A stretch of DNA of 64,000 bases from Phoebastria nigripes (Eukaryota > Chordata > Aves > Procellariiformes > Diomedeidae), in the NCBI GenBank assembly GCA_035582835.1, contig JAYKAV010000289.1, positions 922,170-986,169 on the forward strand, written 5' to 3'. Positions 43,826 through 54,292 of the stretch are shown here, piece after piece (positions within the stretch are counted from its first letter, which is position 1; every line of letters begins with the position of its first letter). The notes beneath the pieces are model-generated. The model ran no database searches and was not told the DNA's origin. It saw only the letters and a program-made list of their open reading frames with translations. The translations under genes and the position numbers were made by a program.

Positions 43826-44345
43826 CATACCTGCCCCCTCTGCCCCTGCACCGAGCTGCAGCTAGGTCTCAGCCTGCCTTCCAGCCCCCTGGACCGTGAA
43901 CCGAGATGCAGACAGGTCTCAGCCCACCTCTTGGCCCCATGGACCACACGCTGGGCTGCGGTGAGGTTGCAGCCCATCCCCTGGCACCCCTGGGCCATGC
44001 ACTAAGGTGTGGTCAGGTCTCAGCTCGCTTTCTGAGCCATGCACTGAACGGTGGCCAGGTCTCAGCCTGCCTCCTAGCCCCATGAACCACAGAGTGAACT
44101 GCAGCCAGGTCTCAGCCCCTCTCCCAGTCCCAGGGGCCATGCACTGGGCCGTGGCTGGGCCGCAGCCCGCCTCTGGCCCCATGAACCACGCACCGAGCTG
44201 CAGCCAGGTCTCAGCCGCCCCCCCCACCCCATGCACCGAGCTGCAGCCAGGTCTCAGCCCCCCTCCCAGTCCCAAAATAACAAGCCGACCTGCGGGAGGT
44301 CTCAGCCCGCTTCCCTGCCCCCTCCACCGACCTGCGGCCCGGTCC
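43826..44345. repeat. GC-rich minisatellite, about ten units of 42-51 bases
   Basis: Units start with the word CAGGTCTCAGCC and continue with variants of CCCATGNACCACGCACCGAGCTGCAGC. Copies are visible near 43865, 43915, 43965, 44014, 44057, 44107, 44156, 44206, 44250 and 44298, the last ones degrading into the CpG island. Internal variation is high, so it is old or fast-diverging. It makes long open frames on both strands that are not genes. It sits directly upstream of EEIG1. Confidence 0.85.
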
Positions 44346-44349
44346 CGGC

Positions 44350-44950
44350 CCGGTCCCTGCCCGGCCCTGCTCGCACCTCCTGCCCTCTCCTCGCACGGCC
44401 GCCACAGCCACCGCTGCTCCCCGCCACAGCCGCCTCTGCTAGCGCTACGCCAACTGCGGCCGCTACGCCAACGCCGCAGGCAGCCACAAGGCAGAGCAAC
44501 CCCACCACCGCGCTTCGGGAATACCAACCCGACACTACGTAACCCCCTCCCGCCGCCCTCCTCCCCGGAGAAGGGGGAGGGGAGCACGTGAGTGGCGCCG
44601 CCCGATTGGGCAAGCAGCAGGGAGGCGGGCCGAGCATAGCAAGACTTTGATTGGTTGCTCCGGCACGGGGCGGGGAAGAAAGCGCGACGATTGGAGGCGG
44701 AGGCTGTCGGTTTGAGCAAGACCCACCTCCTGGCGGAGGGGGTGGGCGGGAAGCGGGGGGCTGCGGGACGGCCCCGGTGTCGCCTCGGCGGGGAGGGTGG
44801 CGGGAGCGCGGCCCAGCGTGGCTGCCTGGCCAGTCGTGTGGCCTCCGGGTAGGGGGGTTCCTCGGGCCTTCCCGCCCCCCCCAGGATGTCCCATAGTCCC
44901 TCCGCAGGCCGAGCAGCCCCGAGGTGGGAGTGGAGTGTGCGGGGCTGGAG
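44350..44950. promoter_or_regulatory. EEIG1: CpG-island promoter, probably EEIG1 and possibly divergent
   Basis: The stretch is CpG-dense. ATTGG (reverse CCAAT) boxes lie at 44605-44609, 44650-44654 and 44690-44694, and a CACGTG E-box at 44585-44590. There is no TATA box. It is the only CpG island upstream of EEIG1 and so is its likely promoter on the minus strand. On the plus strand good splice donors follow, for instance GTATGT at 45154, so a divergent transcript into the 45-53 kb region is possible. Confidence 0.6.
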
Positions 44951-47900
44951 CGGGCTGGCTGAGGCGATGGCAGGCTTCGGGCCCTGGAGCCTGCAGTCGA
45001 GGTGTCCCTGCCTGGGCTGAGAGGCAGCTCTGACAGACGTGGTCTTTCTGCGTCCTCTTCAGCTCTGCCCCTTGACAGCCAGGACCCCTCACCCTGTCCT
45101 TGTCCCAGTGCCTTCCCTGCCCAAGCAGCTCCCGGTGACATCTCTTCCGACGGGTATGTCCCATGCGCTGCAGGCACGCTGCTCTTCAGGCAGCGCCGCC
45201 TCACAAATACAGCGGTGTGGCCACCCCATCCTCACTCTGCGCCTCCAGGTACCACACAGCGGGCCATGGGTCAGGCTGACCAGCAGCGTCTGGGCTGGCT
45301 GTCCTGGAGCGGGAGGGAGGCCCTGGCACCGCACACCCCTGCGGGCAGCACGAGGCAGGGCCAGGAGCTGGAGTCTCACCCTCCGTGTGTGAGATGTGGC
45401 AACCAGTTAAACACATCTCTTCATCAAAATGGCTCCCTGTTATTATGTGCTGGTGCCGTGTCCTGTGCTGTGGCTGGGATCCCTGGTTAGGCAGGATTCC
45501 ATCGTTTAAGGGCAAGCAGAACAAAATGTCTCTCCTTGTCCTGAAGGAGTCTGCAATCATCAACATGATTTGCCTATTTTTTAAAGTTAGGGATGTGCCT
45601 AAGAGTCTCTGTTGCAGAGAAGTTGAGACTTACATGGGAGGGACGTTTCCCAAGGCTGATTTGCATGTCTGGCAAAGCTTGGATGAGAGCCTGGGAGTCC
45701 TCGTTCCCTTTGCCAGGCTTTGATGCCCAGACTCCTTGCCTTTAATCTTTGCCATCTATGCAGACAATATCAGAGGTATCAAATAATTCTACCACAATGT
45801 GAGTCTTCAGAAAAAAAAAAAAAGTGCTAGGAAAAGTACATGGCAATGTACTTGGATAAAAGTTAAAAACTGGATTAAGCCAAATGTGTTGTTATGATTC
45901 TTGCTTACCAGGTTAAGCAGATACACAGACTTTGGGCTGGGAAAACATTTCATGTTGGTACAGTGAAACCATTGCAAGAGATACCAGTCTTCTCATACAG
46001 CAGGGTTTGTGGAGGCTGCTTTTAAAGGTAGGGCTTGAACTGTTCCATCAATGGATAGCTGGTGTTTTCAAGGCCTCGAGACATTGCTAGAGATGGGCTG
46101 GGTTGTTTTGCTTTCTGTTTCTCAGTTTATTGGGAAAGAGCTCAGCCTGCTAAAATTTAATATTTGACAAGCTGGGATGCTCGAATGCTGGAAGCATCTG
46201 AAGAATCCAGCCCAGTCCCTCACACTTCTCATTCCCTGAGCGTACCGCTGACAGACGTGTCCATCTTTCGCTTCCATCACTAGGTAAAGGACACACGATC
46301 TCTCTGTTTGTGGTGTGGGAGGAGGCCCTTTGTTATCTGGCATGATTCACTCTGATAAATAACCTCCTCCTCGGACTTCTCTTGTTTATAGCAACAGCCC
46401 CAAATGCTAAGGTTTACAGAGATTTTAATCCTTGCTGTTCTCACGCATATTTACTCTGCAGTTTTATCAGAAACATCTCTTGAAAACCTCAGTGTTTTTA
46501 TAATTAATTGAATAATGTGACTGATGTTAAAAATAAACGGATTTGGAAAAATGCCCAGTGAGCTGCTGAACAGTGTGTAATATAGCAACCGTAGCTGGAT
46601 TCTCAGGGGTATGTATATTTTCCTAACAAACACAGTCTCATGACTTAGAGATTAAATCTTTATTAGTTCGAAATTCACCCTGTTGATTCTTCTGTGTTTG
46701 TGCTGCATGATTATTTCTGGACAAATTCACATTTTTTAAAGGGACAGTGCTCCTCCGAATGTGTGCCCTGCCGGGGAGGTGTTGGCGTGGGTGAGTCTGA
46801 GCCCCATGGAGGCACCACAGAGGGAACGTGAGCGTACGGTATCTCTGTCCATCCACCATACCACTGGCTTTATATTATTTTCCAATCCAGTTCCAATCCG
46901 TTCACTAAGGGGCCGTGTGTGTGAACGGGGCACTCTGATATATATTAATTCTGCTTACCCCAGACTCAAATGCTGTTGATTTCTCTTCTACGACCTCAGC
47001 CCCGCCGTGCCCACCTCACCTCTGCTCTGTGAACCTCAGCCACGTCCCTGCCCCATGCTCTCCCTGACCTAAGCCTTTCCTGATGCCGCTCCCCAGTGCC
47101 ACCACCACTTCCTCAACTTTTGCTGGCTCAGGGCATTGTCTTATCAGTCTGGGATAATTTATCAGCTTGGGTTCTGCAGTTAAGTCTGGGCCTCACCTCT
47201 GCTATCACCAGAGGTGTGTCTTGCTGGCCAGGGGCTGGGATCTCTACGGTCTGCTCACCTTGGGACTGTGAGTGAGCAGGAACAGAGATGGCTTTTCTTG
47301 CCTCCTCCCTCCCCACTTCGAGGACTGAGATAAAGCAGCAGGGAAGAAACAAGGCAAGATAAATTCAGAAGGGACAAAGCTCAGTGAGGTGAAGGGAGAT
47401 AGATTCTGTAATGCGTTTGGTGAGCCATCAAATCCTATCTCTTATCCCATGGGAATCCCAGATACAGGAGCAAATCATCAAGCCCTGTAAACTACATCAT
47501 CAGCGTCTTCCTCTGGAAAACATCATCACGCTAATCCATTTGTCCTAGCAGCCAAATGATTAAAATTTGAAAACTAAATTATACACGTTGCTGCAACAAC
47601 ATAAACACAGTAATGGCTCTCCTCTGTTACACCTGTAACCTCTGTTATAATAGCTTTAATGAGCTTTCAGCCTCGTCATCCAAAAAGAAAAGATTATCAC
47701 ATGACACTTTATGCTATAAATGTGTTCTTTGCATTGCTGGTGGCCAAGCACCTGCAATGCACCCGCTCTGAGGAGCTGCACGGGAGCTGCGGGCCAGGCA
47801 CCCGTGGTGGGTGTCTTCCCCAGAGCTGGGGAGCAGACTCAGGCTGGGGAGCTCCCGAAATGGGGCAGGGGGTGCAGGCCGCCGGGGCAGGACACCGCAG

Positions 47901-50900
47901 CAGTGTGAGCCCCATCTGTAGCGTGCAGGCTGCTGGAAACCCTCTGAGGGGAATGGGAATCCCCATTACATAGGATTATCCTATGGTGTGGAGTTATTCC
48001 AAGCTTGCGTCTTCTCAGCTTAATTTAATAACAGGTTGCGAGCTCTACTTTGATCTGCTTGTGTTTTTCACTTGTTCCATATTTAACCAAACTCATCATC
48101 ATAAAGGCCAGAACTGTTTCACTTTCTGTGCCAGGCTGGGTTTCCTGTTGGACGTGCAAAGGACACACCTGCACGGTGGGTTTCTGGCCTGCCAGGACGG
48201 GGGATCCTGTTATCGGCAGAGACAAAGGGAGCACAGGAATCTGGAGTTGGTGGATTCCTTTCCCCAAACATGTGGCCAGACCTGAAAATCCAGCTGCCTG
48301 GCTTTTTTTGTTTACTGGTTTCTATATCTGCTCCAGTGTGTCCTGGGAATGTGTGGCAGGACTCTCCGCTTCTTTCCGGGAGGCCTATCGGTGGAACAGG
48401 AGCTGGTTTGCCCCTTCCAAAATCTGCAGGCTGGAACCCGCTTTGCCTTGAGGCTTGTTGTGTTTTTTAAGCGTTATCCTGTGTCTGTATCCCGGGTATC
48501 ACCTTCACCGCGCTGCCGGACAAGAGACTTGCTGGCCGTGGGCTCTCCCACTGGTTCCATGCTTCTGGTTGCAGCCCCACAAATGCCGCTGTTACCCCAA
48601 ACGCAGTAGAAACAACTGTAAGTCTGTGGTTCCCACTTGACACAGCAACCTCTCATTTGGATCCCAGGCGGCACAGGTAGCAGAAACTGCCCCTGCTGGG
48701 GCTGGGCTTCTGCCTTGGGTTAATCACCTTGTAGGGCTGGGCCCCAAGGGCTCATGAGCCCGGTTTGCAGGCGATGTGGGCTTCATTCCTGCTTGCAAAA
48801 CGCAGCCTGGAAGCTGTGCCGATCACTTGTGTGAAGCTTCTTGTTGGATGCTTTCAAGAAAGACAAAGAATCTTAAATGCTTCAATTTTCATACTTAACA
48901 GACCACACTATGCTGACAGTACCTGCTGGCAATAATCTCTCAGATGGCAACAGGAAAAAACACAAAAAACCCAGAAGAATGCTTTGCCAAAACAGGCTTG
49001 ACAAACTTTAAAAACATGCTGGAGGAGGTAAAGGTAATTTGGGTGAGTATGCTGGTGATATCATTCTGTCCCTCAGCAGGGATCCACTCCCAGAACTGGG
49101 AAGAACGATGTAGCTATGGCAGCGCACGGTACTCGTGGGATACTGACGTATTTATGTGTCTTCCAAAAATCTTAAAACCTGTCCCTTTGCTTATAATTAA
49201 AGAATTCGTGTGGTTTTTTATTTTGTGCCTGCCTGTTCAGTTCTGCTGTGAACTCACCCCAAAGAGAGCCGTAAGCTCCCGACATCTCAGTGCCCGTGTT
49301 TGTGGGAAGCGGAGGGACCCGGTTTACATTCCCAGGCATCCAGACTTTTCTAGGGCTACAGGCGTTCCTCATCCCTGAGCTCTGCCCGTTGAATTTCTTC
49401 CCCTCCGGGCTCTCAGTCCTGAAAAGATTCATCAGTGAGAGGAGCAAGCAGGATCACAAAAGGTCTGGACGACAAGGGTCATTTCTGGGACCATCCTGCC
49501 AGGGCTGGACACTGGGCGGTACTTTGCTGCAGCTCAGGATCCCCGTGCCTTGCCCCGTTGCGCAGTGCCATCTCCTGGAAAGCCATGCCTGAGCTGCACA
49601 CATGACAACCAGAGTTTTGCTCCTGAAGCAGCTCGTGGTGCTCCAGGCAGCTTCGTCGCTGCCTCTGATTGCTGCAGACTTCATCTTCTGACCCACCAAG
49701 AGTCCCTCACCAAACTTCTCTTCCTCCAGCAGGTACGAAGGATGCCGCTCACCGCCTGGCTGCTCGCCCTCGCCTCTGAGGTCCCCTGTGGCAGAACATC
49801 CCTGCGCGGCCCTCTCCCGCTCTGGATGCTGAATACAAATCTCTAGGTACAAAAAGAACAGTAGAGGAGCACAAATGAACATCTATAGATGTTACTCCTC
49901 AGCTTTTGTTATGTTTGGGCACCAGTTCCCTGTTCAGTTGAGTGCCCTGTAAGTGCCCTGTTTATCTGTTTCTCCTGGTTTTGACTTTAAGGGACAGGTT
50001 TCTCTCTCCCTCCCCAAGTTTGATGACCTCGTCATGAGCAACAACCAAGCCCCTCATCACAGTGCTCACCCTGTATTTAAAATGTTGCTACATCTTTTTA
50101 ATGAGACAAAAATGTGTATGCGGAACTTGCACCTGAATGCTGCTGGCTTGACTAAGCTCTATATTTATCTTGAAAAGACAAGAAAAATGGGTGGTTCCAT
50201 GGGCAACACGTTTACTCCTATGAAAGAGTAACACAGCTTAACTGCTTAGTCACTGAAAAAATGCACACTGCAATTTAAAGCCAAAGGCTGGTACTTCATC
50301 CATCATTTTAGGCTATTGTGGCATCTTCTGAGCAGTTGGGAGATTAGTACACTTTGGTAATCTGTCATACACAATGAAATAACCAGTGCTCCAAGGTAAG
50401 GCTGTAAAAGCTGTTATTTGAAAAAAAAAAAAGACCATAATTATGTAAATACAAGGCCACAAAGTTCAAGAACAAGAGAAAAAGCTACCGTGACACGTGG
50501 CTGTTCACAGCTTGCTTTGACCCTTTCTCAGCGAGGATTGTGTTGCAAACTTGTTGTCGTGAACTCGTTTTTGCCCTGGAGCATGCCGATGAACTGAAAC
50601 AGCCTGTTTACCAAAAATGTATTTTTTATTAAAATTCGTATTTGTAAAGCAGGGATCATTACACAAATGAGGTAAACCAACACATATGACATAGTTTTCA
50701 CTTTAAAAATAAATTTTAATTGAGCAATTGATTTGATTCCACGAAGTCTGAGAGGAAGAGTCAGGCGAGTGTTACTCACGTGGCAAGATGCCGGACAAGG
50801 TGGGAAGATGCAGCTGATGCTGCCCTGACTCAGCACAGAGATGTCAGTGCCAGCGGGTTGGGAGTCTTCCAGGGGCCAAACCCTTCTCACTGCGCTGTCC

Positions 50901-52360
50901 TTTCCTATGCCATCAGACTTGCAGACGAGAGGAGATGAGTAAAGGCCAGAGACAGGCAGTGGTAGCCTCTTCACCTACTGCTCTAACCAGGGGTCCCCCA
51001 TCAGCATCCCCCCCTAAAAGGCTGTGTAAAGGTTTAATTTGATTGTGCAAATTCACTCTCTCATCAGTTGTTGCTCACCACGTCTCAGCCCTAAAGGAGA
51101 CTTAACAGCAAGCAAATACCAGCTCTGAAGAAGTTCCATTTCAAAAGCAGTATCTGGCAAGCAACAAGCCCGTTAAATGGGACACACTTTGCAAGGTATG
51201 GGAAGAAGAATTATGCTTCCTTCTTTTTCTTTTTTTTTTTTTTTTGGAAGTTTGCTTCCATGCATGTACAAGTGGAGCTTTTAATCTAGAAGTTTATGAA
51301 GTTACTGCAAGTCTGTGAGAATCATGTTCACCATCCTGTGAAAAGAAGCTTTCTCATTGAGGACTAAGCCCCACAGCCCGAACACCTCAAATCAGAGAAA
51401 AGTGGCTGCAAATGTTGTTTTACCCTGTATAATGGTAAGCAAATAGTGAGGTGAACCTCAGACCTGTTTCTCAGAATGCCACTTGAAGCCATCTAGCAGA
51501 CTAACAAAGAATGGCTGTACTTGCTTCCAGCTCCTAACAAGTCCAGAACAAACACCACCGCCACCAGCAGAACCAAGTAACGCTCCAAAATTCACTCAAT
51601 TAAATCAGTGGCTGACAAACTCTGAAATGTTGGGAATTACCACGTGGCTGAAGCTCTGCAGTCCAGGTCTACTTTGATGGATCAAGGTATTATGGGGTGA
51701 CAAACTATGCAGAGGAGACAGAGATGGAGTTTCACCTGTTACACCCACCTGAGTGAAACTCATCCAGGCCCTTGTGTATTAACTACGCTGAGACAGGTAA
51801 TACATTGCTTCCAATACGTATCCCAGGACAGTTTCTGGTAACCAAGACATGAAATTTTCATCACNTCTGCCAAGATTTTAGTGAAATTTCATGACCGCAC
51901 GCAGATAGAACATGAGGTGAATGCACTATTTTAATCCCATTTATATCTTCAGGGGGTGTGGGTGGGATTTAAACTGCATGTAGGCTTGGTGCTGGTCTGC
52001 ATGGGCTGGATGTCACGCTCCAAGAGCAGTATCCATAACTCTCGGTGCAGAGAGAAGGTCATACCACATCCAGTACCATGTTCCCAGCAAATGCTTTCAG
52101 CGAGACAGAAGTGCATTCACTACTGTGCACTACAGGTTATGATAACTGTACCTTGGCAGCTGCAGTACTGTGATCTCTCCGAAGGATCAGGAAGAATAAA
52201 AATAAATACTTGTCCTCAATATTTTAAAAGTCTTAGTGAAGTCTCTGCACATACCATGCTTACCCATATCAGTATCTCTGCATCTTGTCTGCATATCCCG
52301 TGTCCAGTGACATTTTTGTCACCCTTGCTCTTTTCCTCATGTGTTTCTTTTGTTTGATAG
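44951..52360. other. Gene-poor interval between EEIG1 promoter and the coiled-coil exon
   Basis: I find no exon of a known gene on either strand. Plus-strand open frames such as 45002-45490 (162 codons, GC-rich) and 48944-49378 show no family resemblance. A 16-base T run lies at 51230-51245 and an ambiguous base at 51865. The interval could hold early exons of the plus-strand locus that ends near 53.6 kb. Confidence 0.45.
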
Positions 52361-52490
52361 GACAGTTATGTTGCTGAGGCGCTGCCTACTCTGGAGTCCT
52401 ACAACAAAGTAGTTCTAGGAGGAGGAGGAGTCGCGACAACATAGTAAAGGACAAGAGTGGCCTCGAACTGGAAATTGTTGCGCTGAACAG
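52361..52490 (+). other. Exon-like segment with strong acceptor, unassigned
   Basis: A long pyrimidine tract and TTTGATAG precede this stretch, a very good acceptor. Its last part reads DNIVKDKSGLELEIVALNR up to a weaker donor (GTTAAA), with the leucine spacing of a coiled coil. The frame that is open directly after the acceptor (DSYVAEALPTLESYNKVV) is a different one and stops at TAG. The two frames cannot both be right, so this may be a decayed exon, an internal exon with a later acceptor, or chance. Confidence 0.3.
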
Positions 52491-52550
52491 GTTAAAATAA
52501 AATTAATGTGGAGAAACAAGCATGAGTGGGGATGAGTTCTAGGTTCAAGG

Positions 52551-52604
52551 ATAATTTAATTGAATTTAATTGAATAATTTCATTAAATTGAATAATTTAA
52601 TTGG
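52551..52604. repeat. AT-rich degenerate tandem repeat (TTTAATTGAA)
   Basis: About five degenerate copies of a ten-base unit resembling ATTTAATTGA. It contains several ATTAAA words on the minus strand. Confidence 0.75.
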
Positions 52605-52661
52605 ATTGCTTGTAAATATCCAAGCAAAACCAGCACTGCCTAAGGACTAGAGCAGAGTTTG

Positions 52662-52679
52662 GAGAGAGAGAGAGAGAGA
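52662..52679 (+). repeat. (GA)n microsatellite
   Basis: Nine GA units just downstream of the AT-rich repeat. Confidence 0.95.
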
Positions 52680-53199
52680 TGTGGCTTCTGCTGCTGACTT
52701 GCCACAGCAAAGGCAGGCTTTTTAAGGGTTTGCTGACCCTTAAAACTCTCTGTTCCTTTGCCATTTTGTAATGCTTTGAAAGAATTAAGGTTATCTTTCT
52801 TTTGAGATGTGTTTGAGATGCTTGAATGGAAGGGATTAGAAGAGACAGGCAGCATAGTTTGTGTCCATTTTGTTTTGAAGCTAAATAAATGTGTTGGTAT
52901 CACTGCAGTACAGTTGCTGCTGCAGGAGAGAATAGGTAGGTACGAGACGAGAGAAGTACCTCTTTATCCTGTGTATCTTGGAGGCAATGCATTTGAGCTC
53001 CAGGGGACAACTCAAGTTAATTTCCAGCAGGCTAAGAAGATTGAGGTGGTAGAACAGTGTAACAGATAGGTGCGCATACATGACTGGAGGAGCAAGATAA
53101 AAGGACAGGGAAAAGCCATGTTTCTGAAGCAATTTTCAAGGGTTAGAAGTCTTATTCTTTCTTGTCACTTAAGGATTAATTTTTTTTTCTGTATGGCAG

Positions 53200-53342
53200 C
53201 CTTGCTGGAACAGCAGACAACCTTGGAGGACAAGATGCGGGAGGTTGATAAATTGCATCGACAGACTACAGAGACCACTTTCAAAATGGAGAACGAAAGC
53301 CTAAAGGTCAGTTATTCTAGGGGTTTGAAGCTGAAATGGTAG
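53200..53342 (+). CDS. Unidentified coiled-coil protein, exon (possible terminal exon)
   Basis: A long T tract and TATGGCAG form an excellent acceptor at 53198-53199. After two bases the frame reads LLEQQTTLEDKMREVDKLHR and continues QTTETTFKMENESLK, a highly charged heptad-like sequence with no low-complexity bias. At 53306/53307 there is a donor, GTCAGT, in phase 0. If it is not used, the frame runs on through VSYSRGLKLKW to TAG at 53340-53342, and a plus-strand AATAAA follows at 53573-53578, so the segment could be a terminal exon. It converges on NAIF1. I know of no gene between EEIG1 and NAIF1 in mammals and do not recognise the family. Confidence 0.5.
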
Positions 53343-53828
53343 GGAAAAAAAGGAGACATTAGAACAAGTTGCTTGTCCTCTGAGGGCAGAGTTGAATTGC
53401 ACCCATTGCTGCCATTTAGTTTCAAACCAGTTTTACCATAACCTTATCGCAACAAGACTCTCCACGTCAGAAGTCAGTTAAAGGCTATAGATCTTGAGAG
53501 AAAGAGAGAGGTGTCACACTTAGGAGAGTTTTTTTTCCAAACAGAAATAAAAAAATAACTGGCTTTTGTTTTAATAAATCTATTGTTTGAGGAACTAAAC
53601 CATCCAATGTTAAGTTCCTGGTTTGTTACACATCCTGCTACGGCTCTGTATGACGAGTCTGAAAAGGCATATTAGCATAAGATTAACAGAGAGAGAAAGC
53701 TGTTTCGGCTCAGCAAGACTCCAAGGCGAGCCATTTCACGTTGACAAGAGCTAGCACCCCTTGCTCCCTGTGTCCACCGGCAGCACAGGCAGGTTTTTTC
53801 CAAGACAGACATCCCATCACTGTTTCTT
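53343..53828 (-). other. NAIF1: Presumed 3' UTR of NAIF1
   Basis: The interval between the NAIF1 stop and the minus-strand ATTAAA at 53570-53575 fits a short 3' UTR. Longer UTRs using the AT-rich block at 52551-52604 are possible. No coding signal is seen on the minus strand. Confidence 0.45.
53570..53578. terminator. Overlapping poly(A) signals on both strands
   Basis: Plus-strand TTTAATAAA holds ATTAAA on the minus strand (53570-53575, candidate for NAIF1, about 250 bases after its stop) and AATAAA on the plus strand (53573-53578, candidate for the coiled-coil exon). They share three bases. Which is used is not visible from sequence. Confidence 0.45.
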
Positions 53829-54292
53829 TCACTGGATAATGCCATCTTGCTGCCCTGTCTGGCTGGAGTCAGCGGTGACTGACGGACTGGGTGTATTGCT
53901 CTGCAAAAATCGACGGAAGTCCTTAATCATGGGGCGGAGGACCTGGATGAGGGCACTCAGTGCCGCCTGTGTTCCTTCCATGGCTTGTGCCTGTCGCTCC
54001 TGGGCGCATGCCTGCACCTCCTGAGAGCGTCGAATCATCTGAAGCAAGTCATTCTGCTGCTCCAGGTGCTGGGCAATCTCCTTCACGTGCAAGTTGGTCA
54101 CTCGCTGCTCCTGCAAGAGCTTGGCTGAGTTCAGAGCAATCCGGCTTTTCAGCTCCTGGGGTTTCGCAGACACTTCGTGTTGATGCGCCATCATCTCCAA
54201 GGGTGCTTCGGCGGTGACTGTGGTGGGGGCTTCTGTTGTGCAGTACTCCACGACTCCGTCCTCCAGACTGTGGTAGGTTGTCTCTGCAGGAA
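53829..54292 (-). CDS. NAIF1: NAIF1 coding exon 2 (coiled-coil C-terminus)
   Basis: The acceptor GTTCTCAG completes an isoleucine, then [17 protein letters not shown] follows. The exon ends [12 protein letters not shown] and TGA; human NAIF1 also ends SIIQ. Confidence 0.96.

Noticed and set aside
43919..44719. Minus-strand open frame of 266 codons
   Set aside because: It translates the minisatellite (repeating AETWLQLGAW-like units) and the CpG island. This is a repeat artefact.
44302..45204. Minus-strand open frame of 300 codons
   Set aside because: It is proline-, arginine- and glycine-rich, crosses the presumed promoter, and has no family similarity.
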